DNA of 64,000 bases from JADLGL01 sp963667605 (GCA_963667605.2 CAXXUZ010000002.1:186001-250000), one strand, 5' to 3'; positions 1 through 9,422 are shown, counted from the first letter of the stretch. The notes: generated by a model not told the origin, from the sequence alone. Made by a program: numbers and translations.

Positions 1-1807
1 CGGACTGCTGTCCGAACAACTCGATCGATGGCATCGAAACCACCGCGGCGCCCACGCCCGCCATGGCCAGGGTCTCGGCAGCGGCAACGGCAAGCGATAC
101 TTCCGAGCCGGACGCGATGATCGTCACTTGGCGCTTGCCGCCGGAATCACGAAGCACATAACCGCCCTTGGCAACAAGGTTCTCAGTATCGGCGTTGGTG
201 CGGAGAGCTGGCAGGCCCTGGCGGGTCAACACCAGCGCCGACGGGCCGCTCTCATTGGTAAGCGCGGTTTGCCACGCCTCGGCGGTTTCGATGGCGTCTG
301 CGGGGCGCAAGACCAACATATTCGGGAACGCCCGCAGCGAGGAAAGCGTTTCGACGGGCTGATGAGTCGGGCCATCCTCGCCTAGGCCGATCGAATCATG
401 GGTCAGGACGTGAATGATCCGGATACCCATCAGCGCGGCGAGCCGGATCGATGGCCGCGAATAATCGGCGAAGACCAGGAAGGTGCCGCCATAGGGAATG
501 AACCCCTTATGCAGGGCGATCCCGTTCATCGCACAGGCCATGCCATGTTCGCGCACCCCATAATGGAGGTACGTGCCGGCATAGTCCTCATTGGTCACCG
601 CTTCATGCGAGCCGATCTTGGTGCCGACCGAGCCGGTGAGATCGGCGGAGCCGCCGAGGAGAAAGGGTATCGCCGGAATCAGGGCCTCAAGGCTCTTCTG
701 CGATGACTGGCGAGTGGCTAGCTTGGGCTTTTCCTCCGCCCATTTCGTCTTCAGTTCTGCAACAACGCCGGCTGCGATCTCAGCGACCTGCCCTTGCTGG
801 CCGCTGACGAACTGATCGCGAATATCCCCGGGCACGCCGTTCAGCCGCGATTCCCAGGCCACGCGGCGGACGCCGCCGCGGGCGCCGGCGTTGCGCCAGG
901 CGTTGAGAACCGGATCGGGCATGACGAAGGGTTCGTGCGGCCAGTTGATTGCTTTGCGGACACCGGCGACTTCCTCCTCGCCAAGCGGCTCGCCATGCGC
1001 CTTGGCGGTGCCGGCTCGGGTCGGCGCGCCATAGCCGATCTTGGTGCGGCAGGCGATCAGTGACGGCCTGTCGATGGCGCGCTCATCGGCGATGGCCGTG
1101 GCAACTGCCTCCACGTCATGGCCGTCGACGGCTTTGACGGACCAGCCGGCGGCGGCGAAACGGGCGTGCTGGTCGGTCGAGGTCGACAGCTTGGTCGAAC
1201 CGTCGATCGAGATTTCGTTGTCGTCCCAAAGGACAATCAAACGGCCGAGCCCGAGATGACCGGCCAGGTCGATCGCCTCATGGCTGAGCCCTTCCATCAG
1301 ACAGCCATCGCCGGCGATGGCGTAGGTGAAATGATCGACAAGGTCGTCCCCGAAACGGGAATTGAGCAAGCGCTCGGCGAGGGCCATGCCAACGGCGTTG
1401 CCGAGCCCTTGGCCGAGCGGGCCGGTGGTGGTCTCCACACCTGAAGCGTGGCCATATTCTGGGTGACCGGCGGTCTTGGAGCCAAGCTGGCGGAAATTCC
1501 GCAGCTGGTCCAACGTCATGTCCTCATAGCCGGTTAGATGGAGGAGCGAATAAAGCAACATCGATCCATGGCCGGCGGAGAGGACGAAACGGTCGCGGTC
1601 AGGCCATTCCGGCGCCGTCGGGTCGAATTTCAGGAACCGGGTAAACAACACTGTGGCGACGTCCGCCATCCCCAGGGGCATTCCCGGATGACCCGATTTC
1701 GCCGCCTGGACGGCATCCATCGACAGCGCCCTGATCGCGGCCGCCATCGTTCGATCGTCTATGGCGGGGGTGTCCTTGGCCAATTCGCTGGTTTGGTCTT
1801 GGGTCAT
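1..1807 (-). CDS. tkt: Transketolase, 3' end cut by window edge
   Basis: Thiamine-diphosphate enzyme moving two-carbon ketol units between sugar phosphates in the Calvin cycle and pentose phosphate pathway; cytoplasmic. About 602 residues are visible before the window edge, so only the C-terminal tail is missing (family about 660). Seen: the N-terminal SGHPGMPLG segment near residues 38-46, the ThDP/metal motif GDGCLMEG near 166-173, the conserved GPLGQG loop near 129-134, and the central pyrimidine-domain stretch with GVREHGM. The start is the ATG at 1807 (MTQDQTSEL). It lies 16 bp downstream of the phosphoribulokinase stop on the same strand, which indicates one operon and points to the Calvin-cycle paralogue, controlled by the divergent CbbR. 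Identity is secure; cbbT rather than tktA is inference from context. Confidence 0.97.
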   Translation of the reverse strand, partial: MTQDQTSELAKDTPAIDDRTMAAAIRALSMDAVQAAKSGHPGMPLGMADVATVLFTRFLKFDPTAPEWPDRDRFVLSAGHGSMLLYSLLHLTGYEDMTLDQLRNFRQLGSKTAGHPEYGHASGVETTTGPLGQGLGNAVGMALAERLLNSRFGDDLVDHFTYAIAGDGCLMEGLSHEAIDLAGHLGLGRLIVLWDDNEISIDGSTKLSTSTDQHARFAAAGWSVKAVDGHDVEAVATAIADERAIDRPSLIACRTKIGYGAPTRAGTAKAHGEPLGEEEVAGVRKAINWPHEPFVMPDPVLNAWRNAGARGGVRRVAWESRLNGVPGDIRDQFVSGQQGQVAEIAAGVVAELKTKWAEEKPKLATRQSSQKSLEALIPAIPFLLGGSADLTGSVGTKIGSHEAVTNEDYAGTYLHYGVREHGMACAMNGIALHKGFIPYGGTFLVFADYSRPSIRLAALMGIRIIHVLTHDSIGLGEDGPTHQPVETLSSLRAFPNMLVLRPADAIETAEAWQTALTNESGPSALVLTRQGLPALRTNADTENLVAKGGYVLRDSGGKRQVTIIASGSEVSLAVAAAETLAMAGVGAAVVSMPSIELFGQQS

Positions 1808-1823
1808 GCGATCAAAGGCCTCT

Positions 1824-2696
1824 TTATCCAGCGGTCTTTTGTTCAACGAGTTTCAGGATTAGCGGCGTCAGGATTAGCTGCATTGCGAGATCGAGATGGC
1901 CGCCTCTGATGACGATGGAATTGGCTCGCGACATGAAGGATTGCGGGATCATTGCCAGCAAATAAGGAAAGTCGACTCCGCGGGGATTGGACCAGCGGAT
2001 GACAACGATCGATTCATTCGGCGTCGGAATCCAGCGGGCGATGAACGGATTGGAGGTGTCGACGGTCGGCGTCCGCTGGAAGTTGATGTTGGTCTGGGAG
2101 AATTGCGGCACGATGTAGTCAATATAGTCCGGCATGCGGCGGAGAATCGTATCCGATACGGCCTGGGTGGTGTAGCCGCGGGTTTCCTTGTCACGGCGGA
2201 TCTTCTGGATCCACTCGAGATTGATCACCGGGACGACACCGATCTTGACGTCAGCATGCTCGGCCACGTTGACCGTGTCGGTTACGGCCGCGCCGTGGAG
2301 TCCTTCATAAAAGAGGAGGTCGGTTCCCGCGGCGAATTCCTCCCAGTCGGTGAAGGTCCCGGGCGGCGAGCCGTAGAGTTCGGCCTCGTCATCATCATGG
2401 ACGTAGTGACGGGTTACTCCGCCCCCGGTTTCGCCGTAGACTTTGAACGTCCCGGCAAGCTTGTCGAGAATGTTCGCGTCCGGCCCGAAATGACTGAAGC
2501 GGTGATTGCCCTTCTTCTCTTCTTCGGCCATCGCCGCCCGCATCTCCATACGGTCATAGCGATGGAAGGCGTCGCCCTCGATATAGGCGGCGTTGATCTT
2601 CTCGCGACGGAAGATCTGCTCGAACGTCAGTCGCACCGACGAAGTTCCGGCTCCAGATGACCCGGTGATTGAAATGATCGGATGGCGGCGCGACAT
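1824..2696 (-). CDS. cbbP: Phosphoribulokinase
   Basis: Makes ribulose 1,5-bisphosphate from ribulose 5-phosphate and ATP, a step specific to the Calvin-Benson-Bassham cycle. The 290-residue length fits the proteobacterial class I enzyme. Seen: the P-loop GSSGAGTSS at residues 12-20, the substrate region EGDAFHRYDR near 40-49, RFSHFGPDAN near 66-75, and YEGLHG near 129-134 carrying the Walker B-like acidic residue. The start ATG at 2696 opens directly on MSRRHPIISITG as in homologues. It is first in the visible operon (cbbP-tkt) and divergent from the LysR gene across 351 bp, the usual layout for CbbR control. RuBisCO genes are not in this window. No damage seen. Confidence 0.97.
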   Translation of the reverse strand: MSRRHPIISITGSSGAGTSSVRLTFEQIFRREKINAAYIEGDAFHRYDRMEMRAAMAEEEKKGNHRFSHFGPDANILDKLAGTFKVYGETGGGVTRHYVHDDDEAELYGSPPGTFTDWEEFAAGTDLLFYEGLHGAAVTDTVNVAEHADVKIGVVPVINLEWIQKIRRDKETRGYTTQAVSDTILRRMPDYIDYIVPQFSQTNINFQRTPTVDTSNPFIARWIPTPNESIVVIRWSNPRGVDFPYLLAMIPQSFMSRANSIVIRGGHLDLAMQLILTPLILKLVEQKTAG

Positions 2697-3047
2697 CGTC
2701 CGCTAGCTCCCCCTGGAGGTGCCAAATGGCCGGAAACGTCGATCGGCGATCGAATAGGAACAGCCGACAATGCGCGACCAACAAGTCTCGGCGCTGGTTA
2801 CCCCACTATCAACCTCGCCCTTGCCTTGGGTCCGCCTCATCTTCGTCCTCCCCGAAGGGCATCAAGGTCTTCGAGTGCCTTCTTGCCCCTGCACCGAACC
2901 TCGCCTCCACGCCGCGGGCCGGCTCAATCATCAGCCGCCGTCATCATTGCACGCAACGATCCGGCCAACAAATCAATGCCCGGTTTTCCATGCGAGGGAA
3001 AATGAAATTATCTTGGCGAGCCGATAAATTCCATTTAACGATGGGTA
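2697..3047. other. Divergent cbb intergenic region
   Basis: A 351-bp gap between the divergent cbbP and cbbR starts, with no convincing gene; the open frames here are short and arginine-rich and look like chance. By analogy with other cbb operons it should hold both promoters and CbbR sites. A spaced palindrome near the cbbR end is listed separately. I could not place -35/-10 boxes with confidence. Confidence 0.6.
3008..3027. promoter_or_regulatory. Candidate LysR-type operator (spaced palindrome)
   Basis: TTATC and GATAA form perfect 5-bp inverted arms separated by 10 bp, ending 20 bp before the cbbR start codon. LysR-family regulators bind spaced dyads of this size and often repress their own gene from such a site. 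The assignment to CbbR is inference from position; the arms are short enough for chance. Confidence 0.4.
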
Positions 3048-3992
3048 ATGCGAAACACCACTTTGAAGCAGTTGCGTTCAGTTGCCGCGATCATCAGAAC
3101 CGGCCGGATCGTCGGTGCTGCTAAGGAACTTAATCTCACCACACCGGCGGTCACGAGCCAACTGAAGCTGATCGAGACCGCACTCGGCGTCAGCCTGTTC
3201 GATCGTACCCAAACTGGGATGCGACCCACGACCGCGGGATGGGAGGTGTTCCGCACCGCCTCGCGGATCGACGATCTTCTGCGCGAATGCCAGGAGCGGA
3301 TAGACGATCTCGGAGGCCTTCGCCACGGCATGATCACCGTTGGCGTGGTGTCGACGGGAAAATATTTCGGGCCGAGGCTGATGGCCGCGTTCATGCGCGA
3401 CAATCCGCATGTCGAAGTCCGTCTCTCGGTCGGCAATCGCGATGCGATCGTCGAAGCGTTGCGGGAGTATCAAGTGGATCTGGCGATCATGGGACGGCCG
3501 CCGAGCGATTTCGACGTGGAGGCGACCTCATTCGGCCGGCATCCTCTGGTGGTGATCGCCGCCCCCGATCATCCGCTTGCCGGTCGCCGCCGGATTTCAA
3601 AGCGCGTGCTGGCTCGCGAGCGGTTGCTGATCCGTGAGGAAGGCTCGGGGACGAGGGCGGCGTTGGAGACCTTCTTCGAAGGCCTGCAAGTCAACGGCAC
3701 TCCGACTGGGATGGAGATCGGAAGCAATGAAACGATCAAGCAAGCGGTGATGGCAGGGCTCGGGATTGCCTTGCTCTCGGGTGACTCGGTCGCGGTCGAA
3801 CTCGCCGATGAGCGGCTGGTGACCCTAGATGCGATCGGTCTGCCGATTGTTCGTCATTGGTTTCTGGTGCGGCGATCCGATCGCTCGCTTTCGGCGGCGG
3901 CCGAAGCGTTTTCCGCTTTCTTGCGGCAAAGCGGCGCCGGATTCTTGCCCTCTCGGGAGCTGCTTGACCGCAGGGAGAAGCCGGCGGTCTAA
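3048..3992 (+). CDS. cbbR: LysR-family regulator, CbbR type
   Basis: LysR-type transcriptional regulator of 314 residues, the normal family size. The winged HTH occupies roughly residues 1-65 (LKQLRSVAAI, then GAAKELNLTTPAVTSQLKLIE, then LFDRTQTGMRPT), followed by a linker helix and a periplasmic-binding-protein-like effector domain from about 90 to 295. It is divergent from cbbP, the hallmark of CbbR, which senses metabolites such as RuBP or NADPH and activates Calvin-cycle operons. The ATG at 3048 follows GGGTA and starts at the conserved N terminus. A spaced palindrome just upstream may mediate autoregulation. The LysR call is certain; the CbbR call rests on neighbours. Confidence 0.92.
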   Translation: MRNTTLKQLRSVAAIIRTGRIVGAAKELNLTTPAVTSQLKLIETALGVSLFDRTQTGMRPTTAGWEVFRTASRIDDLLRECQERIDDLGGLRHGMITVGVVSTGKYFGPRLMAAFMRDNPHVEVRLSVGNRDAIVEALREYQVDLAIMGRPPSDFDVEATSFGRHPLVVIAAPDHPLAGRRRISKRVLARERLLIREEGSGTRAALETFFEGLQVNGTPTGMEIGSNETIKQAVMAGLGIALLSGDSVAVELADERLVTLDAIGLPIVRHWFLVRRSDRSLSAAAEAFSAFLRQSGAGFLPSRELLDRREKPAV

Positions 3993-5083
3993 CGAATCGG
4001 CACCGGGATCAGAGGCTGCGGCAACCCGGGCACCGGCTCCGGCGCGACGACCGGTGGGTCGAACAATTCGGTCACTTCCCGCGTGAAAGTGATGATACGG
4101 CTAGGCTGAAGCAGGAAGACCCAGCCTGATGTCGCCGCGGCGATGGCGGCGGCCTGCTGTTCGGCGGCGCTGCCCGGTTCGGCCGACACGGTGTAGACCA
4201 CCCAAGTCACGCCCTCGCCCTCGGCCAAAGTCGCCGCCAGGCTCAGACCATCCCTGGTCTCATAACGCACAGTGCGGGCGTCGTCCGGGATGGTAACGGC
4301 ATCGATCGTCCTGGCGTCGAGGAATGTCGTGGACACGATGGCCTGGGACATGCCGCGGACCCGGCTGTCGCGGGCGGTGCTGCCGGCCGGCCCGATCGCC
4401 GGGTCGAGATAGACGAGGTCAAAGTCGCCGGTGTTGAAATTGACCTTTTCGGCATCAAAGATGATGGCGTCGCCGGCAAGGATCGTTAGTCGACCGACTG
4501 TGTTGCCGGGAATGCTGAACAGCGGATCGAAGAATTCGGAGGCGAAGGTCGGTGGCAGGGCGGCGCCTTCGGCAAGCCAGGTCAGCTCTTCGTCGACGCG
4601 GCGTATATACATCCCTCCTCGGGTATGTCGGCCGATGGCGCTAGCGGGGTAGCCGATGATCGCATCAGCCAGCACTTCGCCGTCGGATGAGGTGATTGTG
4701 ACCCGCGTGTCCTCGCCATCAGAAGGCTGGCCGGCGACACCGAGCCGGAGATAATTGGCGGGATTGGTCGTCTTGGCCTCGTATTCGACGAGGTCCGCCA
4801 TCGCCGCCAGCAATTGATCGATCGGCTCAGAGCGCACTGGATAGTCACCCCGGTCGATCGCGATCCACTGTCCATCGCGCAACTCGACGACGATCTTATA
4901 GCGCCTCGCATCGATCGAGACTTGGCTGACTTCACCAGCGCGGTCGGCTAGCTCGGCGAACATCAAGCCGCCGGAGCGGCGATCGCCGGAAGCAGCAATC
5001 TGCTCGACAATTACGAACGTGATTGCGGCGAGCAGGGCTGTGGCCGTGACAATTGCAAAGGTGAGGAATCCGCGCGGTGACAT
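3989..5083 (-). CDS. DUF4340 domain protein of Gld-like ABC cluster
   Basis: A 364-residue protein with one N-terminal membrane helix (about residues 8-27) and a long extracytoplasmic part; the fold region around 40-310 resembles DUF4340, including FFDPLFSIPG-type segments. The C terminus is proline-rich. Such proteins usually stand last in operons with a GldG-like protein, a permease and an ATPase, as here (gap of 8 bp to the GldG-like gene). Biochemical function is unknown; it probably forms an envelope complex with its three neighbours. It overlaps the convergent cbbR stop by 4 bp. The family call is by remembered pattern rather than by search. Confidence 0.8.
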   Translation of the reverse strand: MSPRGFLTFAIVTATALLAAITFVIVEQIAASGDRRSGGLMFAELADRAGEVSQVSIDARRYKIVVELRDGQWIAIDRGDYPVRSEPIDQLLAAMADLVEYEAKTTNPANYLRLGVAGQPSDGEDTRVTITSSDGEVLADAIIGYPASAIGRHTRGGMYIRRVDEELTWLAEGAALPPTFASEFFDPLFSIPGNTVGRLTILAGDAIIFDAEKVNFNTGDFDLVYLDPAIGPAGSTARDSRVRGMSQAIVSTTFLDARTIDAVTIPDDARTVRYETRDGLSLAATLAEGEGVTWVVYTVSAEPGSAAEQQAAAIAAATSGWVFLLQPSRIITFTREVTELFDPPVVAPEPVPGLPQPLIPVPIR

Positions 5084-5091
5084 ATCGCCCC

Positions 5092-6948
5092 CTAACCGGC
5101 TGTCTGCCGGCCGGCGAGATAGCGTGAGAGCCTTGCCCGTCGCCAGATGGCGACCAACAGACCGAACACGATCACAATGCCGGGGATGACTAGTATATTG
5201 ATCAGTCTGAGATTGGTTCTGAGACTATCGAAGTCGCTGCGTACCGCTGCCTCGAGGTCACGTAGTTCGCGGCGATCCTGAATTTGCTGCGCGACCATTT
5301 GATCATATCGCACCCGGAGGTCCGGCGACAGCGCCGCCTCCTGACGCAGCGGCGTCCTGGCCAACATGTCGTCGATTGCGAAAGCCAGGTCAGCCAGTTC
5401 GTCGTTGAGTGCCTGCATCCGCGCGCCGTACAGGGCATTGGCTTCTTCCAGGAGATCGCGGATCCGAGTAAACGGCCGCGCCACGGCCTGCCGGCTGCGG
5501 AGCCTGGTAAGGTTGGCGGCGCCGCCAAGCTCCTCCAGCGCGTTGACGATAAAGATCGCATTCGAGGCGCCACGGAAATTGCCGGACAGATGATCGTCGG
5601 CGATCAAATCGGTATCGGCGACAATGATGACATTGAACGGTTGCACCGATTCCTCGATTAGGGTTGGTGGCGGCGTCGGGTTGCCTTCGACTTGTTGCGG
5701 CGGACCGTTGGGATAGGCGGTGCGGACGGTGCCGGTGATGCGTGCCGCCAGAACGTGGGGCCCGTCGGCAGGCACAAATGCCTGCTGCGAGAAGAGTGGG
5801 TTTTGTGACGTTGCCGTCGATTGCGGGATGAGGCCAGCAAACTCTGTGGTCGTGATCAATGGCGTGAATTGAGTCGTCGCACCAGGCAGCTGATAAAGCG
5901 CTCCGGGACTGGTGATGCGGACTTGGACGAGCGGCGCGGTGACGATATCGTCAAGATCGAAGTTGCCCTCCACGGCGACCATCTGCTCGTACCAAGCTAC
6001 TTGGCGGCCGTCGGCCGACTGCACCGTTAGCGCAAGAGCCGGGTCGCCGACGATTTGGTCGGCCAGCATACCGACGCCCCAAGCCCCGAGCAGCGGTTCC
6101 AAGTAGGAATCGGGGAAGCGAAAACCGCCGTCAACTTGAGCGCTTCTGAGACTGCGCTCAGCAAAAGTGTCCAGCAAGATCAGGGCCGTGCCGCCGCGGA
6201 TGATGTATTGGTCAATTGCGTAGCGGGCCTGCTCGATCAGGCCGAATGGGTGGATGACAACGATCGCGTCGAACGCCGGGATGTTGTTGATGTCGAGATC
6301 AAGTTGAGTGACGGTGAATTCGGCCTGGAGGCGCTGGACGAATTGGCTCGGTGTGTCGCCGGGAGCGCCGAACACGCCAAGCCCATCCAAGACACCGATA
6401 TTGAGGGATGCTTGGCTTGAGAGGCGCGACACCAGCCGGGTGAGGTCATATTCGAGCGCGGCCGTCTGGTCAGGATCGAAGAACCGAATGATCTCCATGC
6501 TGTCGAGTGCGTTGGTGCCGACCAGCCCAAAATAGCCGCGATCATTGACACTGAGCGGAAAGCCGAGAAGGCCCAGGCCTAGCGCCTCATCCTCCTCGAC
6601 CGAGAGCGGCACCGGGTCAAACTGCTTGAAATCGACTTTCCCGCCGGAAACGATCTCATAGGTCTTGAGGAGCTCGATCACCTGCTCCGAATGCACCCTT
6701 ATTTCGGGGATGGCGTTGACGAGGTCGCTCGAGAGATAGAGGCGGAGCGTGATCGGCTCGTCGATTGCTTCGAGGATCGCGCGCGTGTCGTCGGTAAGGG
6801 TGAAGAGCTGTTGGTCGGTAACGTCGAGGCGGGTGCCGACGATGGTCAGCGAAGTAATAAGATTGATTGACAGGAACAGCACAACCGCCATCGCGATCAC
6901 ACCCACTGCAATCGTTGTTCGGCTGGCCGTCTGGATCCAAGCCAGCAT
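5092..6948 (-). CDS. GldG-like ABC transporter-associated membrane protein
   Basis: A 618-residue protein with an N-terminal membrane helix (about 12-36), a large extracytoplasmic region like the ABC-type uncharacterised domain of GldG, a helical, probably coiled-coil stretch near 500-580, and a C-terminal helix (about 583-605) followed by basic residues. In Bacteroidetes GldG works with GldA and GldF in gliding, but the family is widespread in non-gliding proteobacteria where its role is unsettled. It is 3 bp from the permease stop, so the two are co-translated or nearly so. The family is clear from architecture and gene order; substrate and function are unknown. Confidence 0.85.
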   Translation of the reverse strand: MLAWIQTASRTTIAVGVIAMAVVLFLSINLITSLTIVGTRLDVTDQQLFTLTDDTRAILEAIDEPITLRLYLSSDLVNAIPEIRVHSEQVIELLKTYEIVSGGKVDFKQFDPVPLSVEEDEALGLGLLGFPLSVNDRGYFGLVGTNALDSMEIIRFFDPDQTAALEYDLTRLVSRLSSQASLNIGVLDGLGVFGAPGDTPSQFVQRLQAEFTVTQLDLDINNIPAFDAIVVIHPFGLIEQARYAIDQYIIRGGTALILLDTFAERSLRSAQVDGGFRFPDSYLEPLLGAWGVGMLADQIVGDPALALTVQSADGRQVAWYEQMVAVEGNFDLDDIVTAPLVQVRITSPGALYQLPGATTQFTPLITTTEFAGLIPQSTATSQNPLFSQQAFVPADGPHVLAARITGTVRTAYPNGPPQQVEGNPTPPPTLIEESVQPFNVIIVADTDLIADDHLSGNFRGASNAIFIVNALEELGGAANLTRLRSRQAVARPFTRIRDLLEEANALYGARMQALNDELADLAFAIDDMLARTPLRQEAALSPDLRVRYDQMVAQQIQDRRELRDLEAAVRSDFDSLRTNLRLINILVIPGIVIVFGLLVAIWRRARLSRYLAGRQTAG

Positions 6949-6951
6949 CGA

Positions 6952-7686
6952 TCAACTCGCCTTTTTGAGATCGATGACCTGACGATTGATCAGCAAAAAC
7001 AAGCCGATCAATGTCACGAAATAGATCACCGCGTTCAGCTCAACGAGGCCGTTCGTCATGCCGGCGAAATGAGTCATGAACGAGAATGAGGCCACGAGGC
7101 TGATCAGATAGTCCGGCGCCCAAGCGGAAAATGCGTCGATCACGAGATCGAGGCCGGCCACCATCATCAGGAAGCCGACAAGCGCGCTGATGACGAAGGC
7201 GATGACTTGACTCGTCGTTAAGGCCGAGACTGAGGACGCTACCGCCAACAGCGCCCCAGCCATCAGGAAGGAGGCAAAATAGCCGGTGAGGATGATTGAA
7301 TGTTCCGGATCGCCGAGAAAATCGACCGTGATCCAGATTGGGAAGGTGAGGGCGATCGCCACGGTGGCAAAGGCCCAAGCGGCTAGGAACTTGCCCATCA
7401 CCGCTTGCCAAGGGGTGATCGGCAGCGTCATCAGCAATTCGATCGTGCCTTGGCGGCGTTCATCGGTCCACAGACGCATCCCGATCGCCGGCATGAAGAT
7501 CAGGAACAGAAACGGGTGGAAGTCGAAAAACGGAGTCAGATCAGCTTGTCCGCGATCCAGGAAATCGCCGAAATAGAACGGAGCTGCGGCTGCGGCGGCG
7601 AGGAATACGACGAGGAAAACATAGGCCAGCGGCGTCGAGAAATAGGCGAGGAATTCCCGTCGAGCGATGGTGAGGGTTACGCGCAT
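6952..7686 (-). CDS. ABC-2 type permease, GldF-like
   Basis: A 244-residue integral membrane protein with about six hydrophobic helices, typical of ABC-2 exporters: an amphipathic start MRVTLTIARREF, then helices near 15-35, 55-70, 95-120, 130-155, 165-190 and 215-235. The motif DERRQGTIELLMTLP between helices is the ABC-2 coupling region. I chose the ATG at 7686 because GAGGAGAG lies just upstream and the protein then begins as family members do; an in-frame start at 7737 would overlap the ATPase gene and add 17 unlike residues. It forms the membrane channel for the ATPase immediately upstream. Confidence 0.9.
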   Translation of the reverse strand: MRVTLTIARREFLAYFSTPLAYVFLVVFLAAAAAAPFYFGDFLDRGQADLTPFFDFHPFLFLIFMPAIGMRLWTDERRQGTIELLMTLPITPWQAVMGKFLAAWAFATVAIALTFPIWITVDFLGDPEHSIILTGYFASFLMAGALLAVASSVSALTTSQVIAFVISALVGFLMMVAGLDLVIDAFSAWAPDYLISLVASFSFMTHFAGMTNGLVELNAVIYFVTLIGLFLLINRQVIDLKKAS

Positions 7687-7699
7687 GCTGTCGCTCTCC

Positions 7700-8659
7700 T
7701 CAGCCGTCGCTGCCGGTGGTGACGGCGCGGAAGACATCGTCGAGCTTGCCGATCACGGCATGAAGGTCAACGGCGGTGATGTTGGCCTCGCTGATGTTCT
7801 TGCCAACAATGTCGGCGATGAACTGGCCGTTACGGGGTCGCACCAGTAGTGCGTTGGCCTCGCCGGCCGGGCCGGCTAGCTCGACCGAGGCGATCTCCGG
7901 CAGTCCCTTCAGCAATTCGACGGTGCGATCGGTATCGGTGCTCTGCACCTTCAACGAAACCGCATTGTAGTCCGGCGAGCGGGCATGCAGCTGGGTCGGG
8001 GTGCCGTCGGTGACTATCCGGCCATGATCGATGATGATGGCGCGATCGCAGACCGCATCGACCTCTTCGAGAATATGCGTCGAGATGATGATCGCCTTGG
8101 TGTCGCCCATCGAGCGGATCAGCTCGCGCACCTCGTGCTTCTGATTGGGGTCGAGGCCGTCGGTCGGCTCGTCCAGGATCAAAACGTCCGGGTCGTGCAG
8201 GATCGCCTGGGCCAGGCCGACCCGGCGGCGGAAGCCCTTGGACAGGGTCTCGATCCGACGATGCAGAACCTCTTGCAGCGCCATGCGATCGACCACATTG
8301 GCGATCGCCTTCTTGCGGGCGCTGCGGGACATCAGCCGGGTGCGGCAGACAAAATCGAGGAACCCCTCCGGGCTCATGTCACCATATAACGGCGCCCCCT
8401 CCGGCAGATAGCCGAGCTTCCGCTTGGCTCCGATCGGGTTGGTGCGGATGTCCTCGCCGCAGACGATCGCGGTGCCCGAGGTCGCCGGCAGAAAGCCGGT
8501 GATCACCTTCATGGTGGTCGATTTGCCGGCACCATTGGGGCCGAGAAAACCCAGCACCTCACCACGCTCGACCGCGAAGTTGATGTCGTCCACGGCAATG
8601 ACGGCGCCGAACTTCTTTCGCAAAGAGCGGACTTCGACCAATGGCGACATCGTACTCAA
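7700..8659 (-). CDS. ABC transporter ATPase, GldA/CcmA-like
   Basis: Cytoplasmic ATPase of an ABC-2 exporter, 319 residues. Seen: Walker A GPNGAGKST near 40-48, the signature LSKGFRRR (a common variant in this subfamily in place of LSGGQ), Walker B VLILDEPTDGLDP, and the H-loop ISTHIL. A C-terminal extension of about 95 residues follows the nucleotide-binding domain, as in GldA-like and drug or lipid exporters. It is first in the four-gene operon ATPase-permease-GldG-like-DUF4340 reading leftward; no signal-dependent regulator is adjacent. The transported substrate cannot be inferred. Confidence 0.93.
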   Translation of the reverse strand: MSTMSPLVEVRSLRKKFGAVIAVDDINFAVERGEVLGFLGPNGAGKSTTMKVITGFLPATSGTAIVCGEDIRTNPIGAKRKLGYLPEGAPLYGDMSPEGFLDFVCRTRLMSRSARKKAIANVVDRMALQEVLHRRIETLSKGFRRRVGLAQAILHDPDVLILDEPTDGLDPNQKHEVRELIRSMGDTKAIIISTHILEEVDAVCDRAIIIDHGRIVTDGTPTQLHARSPDYNAVSLKVQSTDTDRTVELLKGLPEIASVELAGPAGEANALLVRPRNGQFIADIVGKNISEANITAVDLHAVIGKLDDVFRAVTTGSDG

Positions 8660-8780
8660 ACACTTGATTTCGGCCGGCGGGGGACCGGCGCGCCCAAATT
8701 GGAGGCGACATCCCTATCGGGGATTGACCGTCTCTGACAAGGGTAAAGCGGCATACGTTACGATCTTGTCAGGTTCCCGA

Positions 8781-9422
8781 TCAGATCATTCCGGCGTCTC
8801 GGGCAAAGTTAAATACGTCGTCGCCGCCCTCATAAATCATTCGCAGCGCAACAAAGGCAATCACAATCAGACCAACGTAAGAGATCCAATGGAAACGCTT
8901 GAGCAGGCCGGCGATGAAATTGGCAGCGATGCCCATCAGGGCGACCGAAAGCGCGAGGCCGATCACCAGCACCGGCCAGTGATCGCGAGCGGCACCGGCG
9001 ACGGCGAGCACATTATCGAGCGACATCGACACGTCGGCGATCACAATTTGAATGATCGCCTGACGCAGCTTCTTGTCTTGTCCCGATATCTCGTCCCCAT
9101 CGACCCGCACCGCCGGATCGCCGATTGCCAGTTCGGCCCGGCGGCGTAGGGCCTCGGCCTGAATCTCGCGCCACAGCTTCCAAGATACCCACAGCAGCAA
9201 TAGGCCACCGGCCAACAGCAGGCCGATGACATCGAGCAATTGGGTGGCGAAAACCGCGAAGACGATGCGAAGGCCCGCCGCGGCGGCGATGCCGATGATA
9301 ACCGCCCGGCGGCGTTGCTCCGCCGGGAGGCCGGCGGCGGCCATTCCGACCACGATCGCATTATCACCGGCGAGCACCAGGTCGATGGCGATGACGGAAA
9401 GAAGGGCCGTGATCTCTGACAA
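8781..9422 (-). CDS. TerC/YjbE-family integral membrane protein
   Basis: A 213-residue membrane protein with two homologous three-helix halves. Each half carries the family's acidic transmembrane motif: DLVLAGDNAIVVG near residue 14 and DVSMSLDNVLAVAGA near 125. TerC, Alx and YjbE relatives are implicated in Mn2+ export or tellurite resistance and may act together with exported metalloproteins. The start must be the TTG at 9422, because an in-frame TAG stands 18 bp upstream and no ATG occurs before the first conserved motif. The ribosome site is weak. I looked for a manganese (yybP-ykoY) riboswitch upstream and did not see one. Confidence 0.88.
   Translation of the reverse strand: MSEITALLSVIAIDLVLAGDNAIVVGMAAAGLPAEQRRRAVIIGIAAAAGLRIVFAVFATQLLDVIGLLLAGGLLLLWVSWKLWREIQAEALRRRAELAIGDPAVRVDGDEISGQDKKLRQAIIQIVIADVSMSLDNVLAVAGAARDHWPVLVIGLALSVALMGIAANFIAGLLKRFHWISYVGLIVIAFVALRMIYEGGDDVFNFARDAGMI

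Noticed and set aside
1538..1909. Plus-strand frames over the transketolase
   Set aside because: Shadows of the minus-strand transketolase, whose motifs are unmistakable.
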